A DNA stretch of 64,000 bases from Brucella oryzae (lineage in GTDB: Bacteria > Pseudomonadota > Alphaproteobacteria > Rhizobiales > Rhizobiaceae). The notes beneath the pieces are model-generated. The model was not told the DNA's origin, made no database searches, and saw only the letters and a list, made by a program, of their open reading frames with translations. Location of the stretch: positions 682,001-746,000 of the forward strand of contig JAAVLL010000002.1 of the NCBI GenBank assembly GCA_012103035.1, written 5' to 3'. Below, piece after piece: positions 21,262 to 30,983 of this stretch (the stretch's first letter is position 1; every line of letters begins with the position of its first letter). Both the position numbers and the translations under genes were made by a program.

Positions 21262-21337
21262 TAATTGAACCATTGAAGCCGCTCTAACCAAACGCAAAAC
21301 CACTTCATGCTCTTGCTGAAGATAGTCTAGACTCGAG
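21262..21337. repeat. Degenerate copy of the extragenic repeat family
   Basis: The stretch contains CCATTGAAGCCGCTCT, then ACGCAAAACCACTTC and CTCTTGCTGAAGAT. These align with ATGGAACCGCTCT, ACGCAAAACCGCTTC and CTTTTGCTGGAAAT of the copy at 25781-25870. It occupies the 316-base gap between the two small paralogous genes, touching the end of copy 2. The remainder of that gap (21011-21261) is AT-rich with no gene. Confidence 0.6.
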
Positions 21338-21551
21338 CAAGCTCCAGCTTCGCAACCATTTCGGCGATCTTTTCCGGGTCTTGTTCGCCGGTTTCATATG
21401 CTCTTATGACCGCGCGCGCGACTGCGTCTTTGCTTTCGTGTGTGGTTGCACAACGTTCTAGCATCACGCAGCAACGATTATAGGCAGCCTGAAGTACCTG
21501 AAGATCGTTTGGTGCATATGTTCCCTGATACTTGTTACCGCGAAATGGCAT
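21327..21551 (-). CDS. Conserved small protein, copy 2 of a tandem paralogous pair
   Basis: About 74 residues from 21551 (MPFRGNKYQGTYAPNDLQVL), ending AEMVAKLELARV. It aligns over nearly its whole length with the gene at 20732-21010: LQAAYNRCCVMLERCATT against LQAAYVKSCEALTRCPIT, and ARAVIRAYETGEQDPEKIAE against AREIIQIYECGVIDADKIAE. Two or three Cys are conserved in position. It is probably soluble and helical; I recognise no function. An in-frame ATG four codons upstream is possible. Confidence 0.75.
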   Translation of the reverse strand: MPFRGNKYQGTYAPNDLQVLQAAYNRCCVMLERCATTHESKDAVARAVIRAYETGEQDPEKIAEMVAKLELARV

Positions 21552-21820
21552 GGTTGCCTCCACCGTTTGACTGATTGAACCTCTAATTCAGGAGGAAAGC
21601 AACTGATCCTTTTATGACAGCGATATCAAACGCATCATGGCGGTATTTCTGGAAATTCTGTTTCGTAGCGATAATCTCTTGTTCCCAATTCGTTGGGTTT
21701 GAATGCTTCCTGTAAGTTTGTTGAAAGCTGGTTGAAATCGTTATCCTCGTGCGCCCTGCCGTTCTGGACGGTTGAGAACTCGGCGCGAGGGCTGGCAATG
21801 ATAACGGTTTTAGTTCCGCG

Positions 21821-22386
21821 TTAAGAAGCTTGGGCGTTGAACCGATGGATGAGGTGAATATCTTCCGGCTCGCGCATGAACAGCAGCGGATCGGGCATTG
21901 GTGTGACTTTCGCACCCTGCTTCAGATAAAATCGATGGTCCGCCGAGTGGGCGTCGCAGAAATATAGAAACCTTCCGTTCCGGCCTCCTTCGCTATCGCC
22001 ACGCTACGCCGATAGAGTTCGCCGGCAACTCCCAATCCTCGGACGGGATTGCCAACATGCATGAAACCGAGCTGGTGTAATTCTGGATAGGCGCCAACAG
22101 GACGCACATCCGTAACGGCGACGGCAACCAGAGTGTCATCGAGATAGGCACCGAGGAACACACCGCCATGATCGTAACAGTCGAGCAGTATAGGCGTGTA
22201 GATTTCCGCTTCGCCGTCCGGCCAGCCCTGCACATCATAGAAACGTGGCTCCAGCAGAAGCTTTTCTCCTTCCAGACGATACATTTCCTCGATGATTTCG
22301 CTGCGATCGATCTGCCAGATGTCAGTCAGTTCGCTTCTTTGGAGTGAACGTATGATGAAATTTGTCTGCTTTGCTGCCTGTACCAT
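21821..22386 (-). CDS. GNAT-family N-acetyltransferase (one frameshift)
   Basis: About 188 residues. Features of the GNAT fold are VFLGAYLDDTLVAVAVTDVR (strands), HQLGFMHVGNPVRGLGVAGE (the acetyl-CoA loop with R-G-x-G-V-A) and GFYISATPTRRTIDF. One T is missing near 21932; with it the protein continues DFYLKQGAKVTPMPDPLLFM and ends at 21821. The substrate is unknown. The 21552-21820 stretch on its 3' side holds no convincing gene. Confidence 0.82.
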
Positions 22387-22861
22387 GACCCTTGTCCCAG
22401 AAACTCAATTCACTCAATGAACTATCGTTTAGCCCAGAGGTGCTCAAGGGGAATGGAGGTGGTAACCGCACAGCTTCACGAACTTGTTGGCAATTTGTCA
22501 GGCGGAATTTCTCATATTGCGAAAACTTCCGATAATTTTGACCAATATCACGGCTACTCCCCGCCATTCGTCTCCGGTACTGGTCAGTACAGGTGCGAGG
22601 AATATTGAGGCGTGTGGGAGGCCGGAAGCCAACTTCAATCGGAAGAACAGGATTTAAATGCGGATTGAGGGCAGAAAATTGCCTGAAAATAAGCAATTCT
22701 GCATCAACTCTCCGATCTGCCCTTGCGGGAGCGGGGCCCGAGTTCTATCAGCATCATCAAAAATTGCAGTCTGAGGAAGGTTTCGGCAGGTTCGTTGCCG
22801 GGACGTCCTGATGCCCGCCTTCATCCTGTATGACGGTGGTATAATAAGCGATGGAGCCAAG
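22387..22861. other. 475-base divergent intergenic region without a gene
   Basis: Several short open frames exist on both strands, but none has a credible ribosome-binding site or family resemblance. The region must hold the promoters of the GNAT gene (minus) and of the M20/ABC operon (plus). I see no strong repeat. Confidence 0.6.
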
Positions 22862-24281
22862 TTGAAAAACCATCACGATATCTGGGATATCGTCGACGCC
22901 AAGAGCGCCGCATATTTCGAACTGAGCGATACGGTTTGGGACAATCCTGAAACGAATTACGAAGAATACAAATCGAGCGATGCCCATGCCGCGATGCTGG
23001 AAGCCGAAGGGTTTCGCGTCGAGCGCGGCATTGCGGGCCTGCCAACGGCTGTGATGGGCGAGGCTGGTGACGAAGGACCGGTCATTGCAATTCTGGGTGA
23101 GTTCGATGCCTTGCCGGGTCTAAGTCAGATATCGGGATTGGTTGAGGAACAACCTGTCGAGGCAGGCGGCAACGGCCATGGCTGCGGCCACAATTTGCTC
23201 GGTGCCGGCTCGCTGCTCGCTGCTGCTGCGGTCAAGGATTACCTCGCAGCGCATGGCATCAAGGGCCGCGTGCGTTATTATGGTTGCCCGGCGGAAGAGG
23301 GTGGTTCGGCCAAGGGATTCATGGTCCGTGAAGGGCTGTTCAATGATGTGGATATTGCCTTCTGCTGGCATCCCGCGCCATTCGCAGGCGTAAACGATCC
23401 GGTTTCGCTTGCCTGCAACGAAATCAATTTCCACTTCAGCGGTCGCGCAGCCCATGCTTCGTCGGCACCGCATCTGGGGCGCAGCGCGCTGGACGCTGTC
23501 GAGTTGATGAATGTGGGCGTGAACTATATGCGTGAGCATATGCCATCCACGGCGCGTATTCATTATGCCGTGACCGATACCGGCGGGTTTGCGCCGAATG
23601 TCGTTCAGGCCAAGGCTACGGTGCGTTATCTCGTGCGGGCTCGCAGCCTGCCGGAAATGCAGTCCCTTGTGGAGCGTGTCAGGAAGATCGCCGAAGGCGC
23701 TGCGCTGATGACCGAAACGACGGTTTGCAGTGAGATCGTCAGCGGCGATGCCGATCTGATCGGCAATACGCCGCTGGAACAGCTGATGCAGCTGCAGCGA
23801 GCGGCTTGGATCTCCGGATTTTGATGAGCAGGACCGCGAAACAGCAAGCCGTTTCCAGAGGACGCTTTCCAAAGAGGATATTTCCGATGCGTTTCGTCGC
23901 TTCGGTGTCGAGCCGAAGAACGGCCTCGCGCTTTGCGAAGATATCTATACGCCCTATAAAGGTGACAACACCCTCGTCGGCTCGACCGATGTCGGCAGCG
24001 TGAGTTGGGTCGTCCCGACCGTGCAGATGCGCGGCGCGACCTGTGCAATCGGTACACCGCTTCATTCGTGGCAGATGGTGGCACAGGGCAAGCTGCCAGC
24101 GGCGCATAAGGGCATGGCCCATGCTGCAAAGATCATGGGCAGCACGGCAATCGAATTGTTCCGTGACCCGGAGCAGATCAAGAAAGCGAAGCAGGACCAC
24201 GAAAAACGGCTCGACGGAACCGTGTTCGTCAATCCGATACCAGACAGCGTTCAACCCGCTCTGCCCGTAACCGCAAAATGA
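22862..24281 (+). CDS. M20-family amidohydrolase, AbgB-like (one frameshift)
   Basis: About 473 residues. I prefer TTG at 22862 with GGAG five bases upstream, giving MKNHHDIWDIVDAKSAAYFE, over the in-frame ATG at 22811. Metal-site motifs: LGEFDALPGL, GHGCGHNLLGAG (Cys/His), YYGCPAEEGGSAK (Glu) and CWHPAPF. The frame breaks near 23805; the second part reads FDEQDRETASRFQRTLSKED and ends LPVTAK. The shape matches aminobenzoyl-glutamate/peptidase-T-like amidohydrolases that cut an acyl or aryl group from an amino acid. It precedes an amino-acid ABC importer, so it probably processes the imported conjugate. Confidence 0.87.
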
Positions 24282-24353
24282 TGCGGGCGAGCAGACAGAT
24301 TCTGAAAATAGAAATGACATTCAATCCCCAATTCCAACAGGGCCCGACGCATC

Positions 24354-25076
24354 ATGAAGCAGATGGGCTTTCTCGATATTTTGAGCTTCGGGCCGGACGG
24401 CTGGGGCTATGTGCTGATGATGGGTGCACTGGTGAGCGTAGCGCTTGCTGTTCTAGGCTTCCTTCTCGGTGCTGCTATCGGCGTGTTCGCCGCCTGGGCG
24501 AAGATTTCCGGCGGGCGCACGCTGCGCGCCGTCGCCGACGGCTACACCACGGTCATTCGCGGCATTCCGGACCTTCTCGTCATTTACCTGTTTTATTTCG
24601 GCGGCAGCGCGGCAGTCACGGCGCTCGGCAAATATTTCGGTGCGGAAGGTTTCATTGGCTTTCCGGGTTTTCTGGCAGGTGTTCTGGCAATTGCCATTTC
24701 CTGTGGTGCGCACCACACCGAAGTGTTTCGTGGTGCATTCCGGGCCGTTTCCAAAGGTGAACTAGAAGCCGCTACTGCTTGCGGCATGGGCCAGATGCTG
24801 AAATTCCGCCGTATCATCGCGCCGCTCGCGCTGCGACATGCATTGCCGGGTCTTGGCAATGTCTGGCAGGTGTCGCTGAAGGAATCCGCTCTGGTGTCTG
24901 TTGCCGGTGTGGTCGAGCTTCTGCGCCAGGCACAGATTGGCGCTGGCTCGACTGGTCTGCCCTTCAACTTCTTCCTTATTGCCGGTGCGCTCTACCTGCT
25001 GATTTCGTCGGTTTCCGGCGGGCTTCTGCAAATGGCCGAGCGCCACTTCTCGCGCGGCGTCCGGAGGGCAAAATGA
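24354..25076 (+). CDS. Polar amino-acid ABC transporter permease (HisQ-like)
   Basis: Intact, 240 residues. It has the family loop VIRGIPDLLVIYLFYFGG and the EAA motif GELEAATACGMGQMLKFRR, with hydrophobic segments on both sides. Its stop overlaps the start of the next permease (ATGA at 25073-25076). It is 72 bases downstream of the M20 gene and probably in the same operon. Confidence 0.92.
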   Translation: MKQMGFLDILSFGPDGWGYVLMMGALVSVALAVLGFLLGAAIGVFAAWAKISGGRTLRAVADGYTTVIRGIPDLLVIYLFYFGGSAAVTALGKYFGAEGFIGFPGFLAGVLAIAISCGAHHTEVFRGAFRAVSKGELEAATACGMGQMLKFRRIIAPLALRHALPGLGNVWQVSLKESALVSVAGVVELLRQAQIGAGSTGLPFNFFLIAGALYLLISSVSGGLLQMAERHFSRGVRRAK

Positions 25077-25780
25077 ATCTCGAATTCTATTCCGATGCAT
25101 TTTTCCAGATGCTGAGTGGTGTACCACTGACACTGAAGCTTGCGGCAACTTCCATTGTGTTCGGTGCGATTCTGGCCCTGCTTTTCGCCATGATGCGGCT
25201 GTCGGGCGTCAAGGTGCTGGACTGGATTGCCCGCCTTTACGTCTTTGTGTTCCGCGGAACACCGCTTCTGGTGCAGATATTCATCATCTATTACGGTCTC
25301 AGCCAGTTTCCTGCCATCCGCTATTCGTTCTTGTGGCCGGTTTTGCGCGAGCCTTACTGGTGTGCAATCATCGCGCTGACGTTGAACAACGCCGCCTATG
25401 CGAGCGAAATCATCCGCGGCGGCCTGCTGTCGGTGCCGCATGGCCAGATCGAAGCTGCAAAAGCCTGTGGTATGTCGTCCTTCACCTGCTTCCGCCGCAT
25501 TGTCATGCCGCTTGCGATCCGTCAGGCGCTGCCGGGCTACGGCAACGAGATGATATCGATGATCAAGGCAACCTCGCTTGCATCGATCATCACGCTCATG
25601 GAAGTGACTGGTATCGCAGCAAAGCTGATTGCCGAGAGCTACCGGGCCATAGAAATCTTCGTGATCGCCGGTGCGATCTATCTTGCCATCAACTTCGTTC
25701 TGACACGTGCGCTGATGTTCGCAGAATATAGGCTGACCCCTTATCTGCGCCAGCCGGTCGTCAAAAGCGGTTCCAATTAA
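25073..25780 (+). CDS. Polar amino-acid ABC transporter permease (HisM-like)
   Basis: Intact, 235 residues. It shows FRGTPLLVQIFIIYYGLSQF and the EAA motif HGQIEAAKACGMSSFTCFRR. Compared with its partner it has the extra segment AIRYSFLWPVLREPYW, seen in HisM/OccM-like proteins for basic amino acids and opines. It is followed by an extragenic repeat before the ATPase gene. Confidence 0.93.
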   Translation: MNLEFYSDAFFQMLSGVPLTLKLAATSIVFGAILALLFAMMRLSGVKVLDWIARLYVFVFRGTPLLVQIFIIYYGLSQFPAIRYSFLWPVLREPYWCAIIALTLNNAAYASEIIRGGLLSVPHGQIEAAKACGMSSFTCFRRIVMPLAIRQALPGYGNEMISMIKATSLASIITLMEVTGIAAKLIAESYRAIEIFVIAGAIYLAINFVLTRALMFAEYRLTPYLRQPVVKSGSN

Positions 25781-25870
25781 AATGAAATCGATGGAACCGC
25801 TCTATCTTTTGTTTTACGCATTATCCTACGCAAAACCGCTTCGCACTTTTGCTGGAAATGCTACAGCTTT
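25781..25870. repeat. Extragenic repeat element inside the ABC operon
   Basis: The element reads ATGGAACCGCTCT, then TTTTACGCATTATCC, ACGCAAAACCGCTTC and CTTTTGCTGGAAATGCT. Related segments are at 52265-52345 and, degenerate, at 21262-21337; the terminal GGAAATGCT also occurs at 86-94. It separates the permease from the ATPase gene by 109 bases, so the transcript carries it. Confidence 0.7.
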
Positions 25871-25889
25871 CCTCCGAAGGACAAACATC

Positions 25890-26683
25890 GTGAGCAAAAT
25901 TGTTTCCCCAATGCACCGGTGGCGCTGAAAGTCGAGAACCTGCGCAAGAGCTTCGGCGCAAATGAAGTGCTGAAAGGCATTTCGCTTGAAGCACGTGAAG
26001 GCGAGGTCATTTCGATCCTCGGTTCGTCGGGTTCCGGCAAGTCGACTTTCCTGCGCTGCATCAACCTTCTGGAGACACCGACGTCAGGCACTGTGACGGT
26101 TTCGGGCGAAACCATCCGTATGGCGAAGAATTCGAAGGGTGAAGCCTACCCGACCGACAAGAAGCAGGTTTCGCGCATACGTTCGGAACTGGGCATGGTG
26201 TTCCAGAGCTTCAATCTGTGGTCGCACAAGACCATTCTGGAAAACATCATAGAAGCGCCGATCTATGTGCAGGGACGCCCGCGTGCGGAATGCGTGGCGG
26301 AAGCAGAAGCTTTGCTGGCCAAGGTCGGCATTGCCGACAAGCGCGATTTCTATCCAGCTCATCTTTCGGGCGGACAGCAGCAGCGCGCTGCGATTGCCCG
26401 CGGACTGGCTATGAAGCCGAAGGTCATGCTCTTTGACGAGCCGACGTCGGCGCTCGATCCGGAACTGGTCGGCGAAGTGCTGCGCGTCATGCGCAGCCTG
26501 GCCGAAGAAGGCCGCACCATGCTGGTCGTGACCCATGAAATGGGCTTTGCACGTGACGTCTCCAACCGCGTCGTATTTTTCCATCAGGGTTTGGTGGAAG
26601 AAGACGGCGCGCCGGAAGATGTGTTCAGCAACTCGAAGTCGGAACGTTTCCGTAAGTTCATCAGTCACGAGAACGCTGCCTGA
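25890..26683 (+). CDS. Polar amino-acid ABC transporter ATP-binding protein (one frameshift)
   Basis: About 265 residues, of the HisP type. Adding one C at the CCCC run near 25908 extends the frame up to a GTG at 25890 ([20 protein letters not shown]), with GAAGG upstream; the uninterrupted part starts at the GTG at 25919. Motifs: Walker [10 protein letters not shown], the HisP-like insertion around [28 protein letters not shown], signature [15 protein letters not shown], Walker [15 protein letters not shown] and VTHEMGFA. Confidence 0.93.
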
Positions 26684-26700
26684 TTTTTAGAATTCTGTGT

Positions 26701-26716
26701 TCCGGCGAAAGCCGGA
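26701..26716 (+). promoter_or_regulatory. GAAA-loop hairpin upstream of the binding-protein gene
   Basis: TCCGGC and GCCGGA close a GAAA tetraloop, a very stable fold. It lies 29 bases before the binding-protein start and 17 bases after the ATPase stop. It may stabilise or process the transcript so that the receptor is made in excess. Confidence 0.6.
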
Positions 26717-26744
26717 CAGAAACAACCGCAACAGGATAACTGCA

Positions 26745-27596
26745 ATGAAGACCACCGGACTTTTCAAAGCCGTGTTCATTTCCGCTCTTGCTCTGACGAG
26801 CATCTCGGCCCATGCCGAGGAAAAGAAGTGGACGAAGATCACCATCGCCACGGAAGGCGCATTCCGCCCGTACAACTTCACCAAGCCCGATGGCTCGCTG
26901 GATGGCTATGAAGTCGAACTCTACAAGGACCTCTGCGCCCGCATGAAGGTCGAGTGCACGATGGTTGCGCAGCCATTCGATAGCATCATTCCGGCACTCA
27001 ATGCCGGTAAATTCGATGCGATCATGGCTGGCCTTACCGCTACGCCAAAGCGCGAAGAAACCATCAGCTTCTCGATTTCCTACGGCCTGACGCCGCAGAC
27101 CTTTGCAACGCTGAAGGACAGCCCTTTCGCCAAGCTGCCGCACACCGGCGAAACCCTTTATCTCGCGAAGGATGAAGCGGCTGCCCAGAAGGCAATCGAC
27201 GAAGTATCGGCTGAAATCAAGGGCCGCACCGTCGGCGTCCAGACGGCTTCGCTGGGCCTCACTCTCCTCGACAAGTACTTCAAGGATGGCATCGACATCC
27301 GTGAATACAAGACTACGGAACAGCATGACCTCGACCTGAAGTCTGGCCGTGTCGACCTCATCGTGGCTTCGCTCGCCTACCTCACGGACGCTGCCAAGAA
27401 GCCGGGCAATGAAGACATCGTCATGACCGGACCGTTCTTCAAAGGCGGCATTCTGGGCCGCGGCGTTGCGGTTGGCCTGCGCAAGGACGATGCCGAACTG
27501 AAGAAGATGTTCGACGAAGCCATTGAAGGTGCGAAGGCTGACGGCACGATCAAGCGCCTGTCGGAAAAGTGGTTCGGCTTCGACGTTACGCCGTAA
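26745..27596 (+). CDS. Polar amino-acid ABC transporter, periplasmic binding protein
   Basis: Intact, 283 residues, of the HisJ/ArgT family. The signal peptide (MKTTGLFKAVFISALALTSI) ends at HA before EEKKWTK. Family motifs: ITIATEGAFRPYNFTKPDG, GYEVELYKDLCARM, DSIIPALNAGKFDAIMAGLT, and a C-terminal KKMFDEAIEGAKADGTIKRL. Insertions relative to short family members (YLAKDEAAAQKAIDEVSAEI) recall lysine/arginine/ornithine or opine receptors. The exact ligand cannot be read. Confidence 0.93.
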   Translation: MKTTGLFKAVFISALALTSISAHAEEKKWTKITIATEGAFRPYNFTKPDGSLDGYEVELYKDLCARMKVECTMVAQPFDSIIPALNAGKFDAIMAGLTATPKREETISFSISYGLTPQTFATLKDSPFAKLPHTGETLYLAKDEAAAQKAIDEVSAEIKGRTVGVQTASLGLTLLDKYFKDGIDIREYKTTEQHDLDLKSGRVDLIVASLAYLTDAAKKPGNEDIVMTGPFFKGGILGRGVAVGLRKDDAELKKMFDEAIEGAKADGTIKRLSEKWFGFDVTP

Positions 27597-27620
27597 TTTT
27601 CGATCTCCATATTCTGCAAA

Positions 27621-27640
27621 GCGCCGCCTTCGGGCGGCGT
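27621..27640 (+). terminator. Hairpin CGCCGCC-TTCG-GGCGGCG after the ABC operon
   Basis: A perfect 7-bp GC stem with a UUCG loop, 25 bases after the binding-protein stop. It is followed by TCAGATTG rather than a T-tract, so it may act as an RNA 3' end stabiliser. An identical stem-loop recurs at 27782-27800. Confidence 0.7.
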
Positions 27641-27652
27641 CAGATTGATTAC

Positions 27653-27694
27653 AAACCCCTCGATTTTTGGAAGCAGTCAAAAACGAGGGGTTTT
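27653..27694 (+). terminator. Long hairpin AAACCCCTCG / CGAGGGGTTTT
   Basis: AAACCCCTCG (27653-27662) pairs with CGAGGGGTTT (27684-27693), and the inner TTTTTG / CAAAAA extends the stem past one bulged A. The T-run after the right arm makes this a credible intrinsic terminator. Confidence 0.75.
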
Positions 27695-27780
27695 GATTCC
27701 GATTTGTTCACGTTCTAAATCTGGGACGTTCCCTGAATCTGAGGTCATTTTGACCCTGCCGGAGGTTTGGCAGCAGCCTG

Positions 27781-27806
27781 GCGCCGCCTTCGGGCGGCGT
27801 TTTCAT
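27781..27806 (+). terminator. Second copy of the CGCCGCC-TTCG-GGCGGCG hairpin, with T-tract
   Basis: The same stem and UUCG loop as at 27621-27640, here followed by TTTTCATTTG. It ends about 90 bases before mogA, so it isolates mogA from the ABC operon. Confidence 0.8.
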
Positions 27807-27897
27807 TTGGGAACTGCAAACCTTCACATCAAACCGGCGAGCGCCTATAAGATCGCCAGCCGTTTGCTGAGAGCCAAAAACTTACTGTGAGGATGTG

Positions 27898-28418
27898 ATG
27901 GTAAAGATCGGTTTCGTGACTGTTTCCGACCGCGCAAGCCGCGGGGAATACGAAGATCTGAGCGGCCCGGCCATGGAAGCATGGATAAAAGCGCCGTCGT
28001 CACGCCTTATGAAACGATCCGCCGCGTTATCCCCGATGGTATGGAATCGGTACGCGATACGCTGACCGATCTTTGTGATAACGAATCCTGCGATCTGATC
28101 CTGACAACGGGTGGCACGGGACCGAGCCCGCGCGATGAAACACCGGAAGCCATGCGGGCTGTCCTGCATAAGGAATTGCCCGGTTTCGGCGAATTGATGC
28201 GCCGCGTCAGCCTAGAACAGACCCCAACCGCCATTCTGTCCCGCCAGACGGCAGGCAGTCGCGGCAAAAGCTTCATTCTCAATCTTCCCGGTAAACCCGC
28301 TTCAATCGCCATGACTTTGCAGGCGATTTTTCCGGCGGTTCCATATTGTCTTGACCTGATTGGGGCAGGGCGTATCGATACCGATCCGGCAGTCGTGAAG
28401 GCCCATCGACCCGGCTGA
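27898..28418 (+). CDS. mogA: Molybdopterin adenylyltransferase MogA (one frameshift)
   Basis: About 174 residues. It activates molybdopterin by adenylation before molybdenum insertion. The start at 27898 follows GTGAGGA. MVKIGFVTVSDRASRGEYED is the family N-terminus, followed by the nucleotide-binding LILTTGGTGPSPRDETPEA and LNLPGKPASIAMTL. One A is missing near 27988; restored it reads WIKSAVVTPYETIRR. The gene stands alone between two multigene loci. Confidence 0.93.
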
Positions 28419-28573
28419 AATGTCGCCAGAGCTGCCTTTGCGGGCGTAGTAGATCGCGTCAGGGATCATCTGCCGTGACGAACTTGCGCAACTCAGCTTT
28501 GCGCTTTTGCATAATTTCCATGCTTGCTTTTCCCTGAGTCCGGGCTGAATATTAGGAAAAGAAGGGGAATTCA

Positions 28574-29979
28574 GTGAAGCCATTTGACGAGATGCTCAAC
28601 CATGGCGGGAATGTTCGCCAGCCTTACGAATTTCTCAAGCAGTGGCTCGACCAGCAGGATCCGCATAAACTTCTGCAAAAGCGACGATGCCGAAAGTGTC
28701 TTCCGCAAGACAGGCATCACCTTTGCCGTCTATGGCGATCAGGCGGCAGGCGAGCGCCTCATCCCCTTCGATATCATCCCGCGCATCATTTCAGGGCAGG
28801 AATGGCGGCGTCTGTCGCAAGGCATCGAACAACGCGTCATGGCGCTCAATGCTTTCCTTGACGATATTTATCATCGTCAGGAAATCGTCCGGGCCGGGCG
28901 CATCCCCAAAGAGCTGATCTCCAAGAATGAAGCCTTCTTGCCGGAGATGATCGGTTTTCGTCCACCGGGCAACGTCTACACCCATATTATTGGTGTCGAT
29001 ATCGTACGGACTGCCGAAAACCAGTTCTATGTGCTGGAGGATAACGCCCGCACGCCATCCGGCGTTTCCTATATGCTGGAAAATCGTGAGACGATGATGC
29101 AGCTTTTTCCCGAGCTGTTCCAGAACGTCAAGGTTCGCCCGGTCGAGAATTACCCGCAATTGTTGCGCCAGTCGCTGGCAAGCGTTGCGCCTCCCGGTAC
29201 GCAGGATGTGCCGACTGTAGCGGTACTGACGCCCGGCATTTACAATTCCGCCTATTTCGAACACGCATTCCTTGCCGACCAGATGGGCATCGAACTGGTT
29301 GAGGGAAGCGATCTCCGCGTCGTCGACGGACGTGTGGCGATGCGGACCACGCAAGGATACAGGGCTATCGATGTGCTCTACCGACGCGTGGACGATGCGT
29401 TTCTCGATCCACTGACATTCAGGCCGGATTCCACGCTTGGCGTTGCCGGCATCATGGATGTCTACCGGGCAGGCAATATCACGATTGCCAATGCACCGGG
29501 GACTGGCATTGCCGACGACAAGGCGATCTATTCCTACATGCCGGAAATCGTGGAGTTCTATACCGGCCGCAAGGCAATTCTCGAAAACGTGCCGACTTGG
29601 CGCTGTTCCGAGCCGGACAGTCTTGCTTATGTACTGGACAATCTCGCCGAGCTTGTCGTCAAGTGCACGGGTCGGGCGGCTATGGAATGCTGGTCGGGCC
29701 GGCTTCGACAAAGGCCGAACGCGATGTTTTCGCCGAAAAACTGAAGGCAAGGCCGCGCAATTACATCGCGCAGCCCACGCTTGCGCTTTCCACGACACCC
29801 ATCTTCACAAAAGCGGACTGGCACCGCGCCACGTCGATCTCCGCCCCTTCGTTTTGGTTTCGGATCGCATCCGCATAACGCCTGGCGGGCTTACGCGTGT
29901 GGCATTGAAGGAGGGATCGCTTGTCGTGAATTCCAGCCAGGGCGGTGGAACCAAGGATACGTGGGTACTCGACGACTGA
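28574..29979 (+). CDS. Circularly permuted ATP-grasp protein, first gene of the Anbu operon (three frameshifts)
   Basis: About 469 residues, of the circularly permuted ATP-grasp type 2 family. GTG at 28574 follows GAAGGGG. Motifs: [80 protein letters not shown] and the C-terminal [15 protein letters not shown]. Bases are missing near 28678, 29662 and 29812; repaired junctions read [25 protein letters not shown] and [16 protein letters not shown]. The family is predicted to ligate amino acids or peptides using ATP. It heads the alpha-E, transglutaminase and Anbu genes, a conserved gene order. Confidence 0.92.
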
Positions 29980-30037
29980 AACTGCATCAACGTGCTGCAA
30001 CTGGCGACAAGATCAGGCGCGAAAAGGGGAATGATTT

Positions 30038-30974
30038 ATGCTTCTTGGCCGTACGGCAAACGGACTTTACTGGATGTTCCGCTATATCGAGCGCGCCGAA
30101 AACATGGCACGCCTTGTCGATGCGGGACTTCGCATGGCACTGACGAAAACCTCCGATGCGCCCGAGGAATGGTCCTCCGTGGCGGTTTCAGCGGGTGCAA
30201 ATCAGGGTTTTCCGCAAAATACGATGTCTATAACGCCGCCAATGTCGCGGATTTCCTGCGCGACGCAGATAACCCGTCGAGCGTGATGACATGTTTCGAA
30301 ACCGCGCGATCCAATGCCCGTATGGTGCGGACAGCGCTGACGCGCGAAGCGTGGGAAAGCGTCAATGAAGCATGGATGTCGCTGAAAAATCATTGTGCAG
30401 GCCGTTGAAGGAAAGCGACCTCCCGCAGCTTCTCGATCAGATCAAGCGCGAGACAGCGCTCATTCGCGGCTCTTTTCACGGCACGATGCTGCGCAACGAA
30501 ATCTTTGATTTTGCCAGCCTTGGTACTTTCATCGAGCGTGCTGACAACACAGCCCGTATTCTCGACGTGAAATACTATGTTCTGCTGCCTGCCATATCTT
30601 ATGTCGGAACGACGCTGGACAATTATCAATGGGAATCGATTTTGCGGTCTGTCTCTGCGCACCGGTCCTACCGCTGGGTTTATGACGGTGATTACCGTCC
30701 TGCGCAGGTTGCGGACTATCTGATCCTGAACGGTCGTATGCCGCGTTCGCTCCATTACTGCTATCGCAGCATTGCCGAACATCTGGATTACCTGTCGAAA
30801 GATTATGGCAATCGCGCTGCCTGCCACGAGACAGCGGACAAAATCTATGCGAGCCTGCAAAATCAGGACATATCTGCAATCTTCGACATGGGCTTGCATG
30901 AATTCCTGACCGAATTCATTACTCGTAACAACCGGCTCGGTAACGAGATCGCAGAAACCTATAATTTCTATTGA
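30038..30974 (+). CDS. Alpha-E domain protein, second gene of the Anbu operon (two frameshifts)
   Basis: About 313 residues, all-helical alpha-E family. The N-terminus MLLGRTANGLYWMFRYIERA and the later FASLGTFIERADNTARILDV carry the family's repeated ER-x-x-N-x-AR motif; SAHRSYRWVYDG and FNRSLPRS-like GRMPRSLHYCYRSIAEHL follow. One T (near 30213) and one A (near 30388) are missing. It is always found with the permuted ATP-grasp protein and probably forms a complex with it; the biochemical role is not established. Confidence 0.92.
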
Positions 30975-30983
30975 GGTCTTCGC

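Noticed and set aside
26661-27680. A 339-codon open frame on the minus strand
   Set aside because: It is antisense to the intact amino-acid binding-protein gene.
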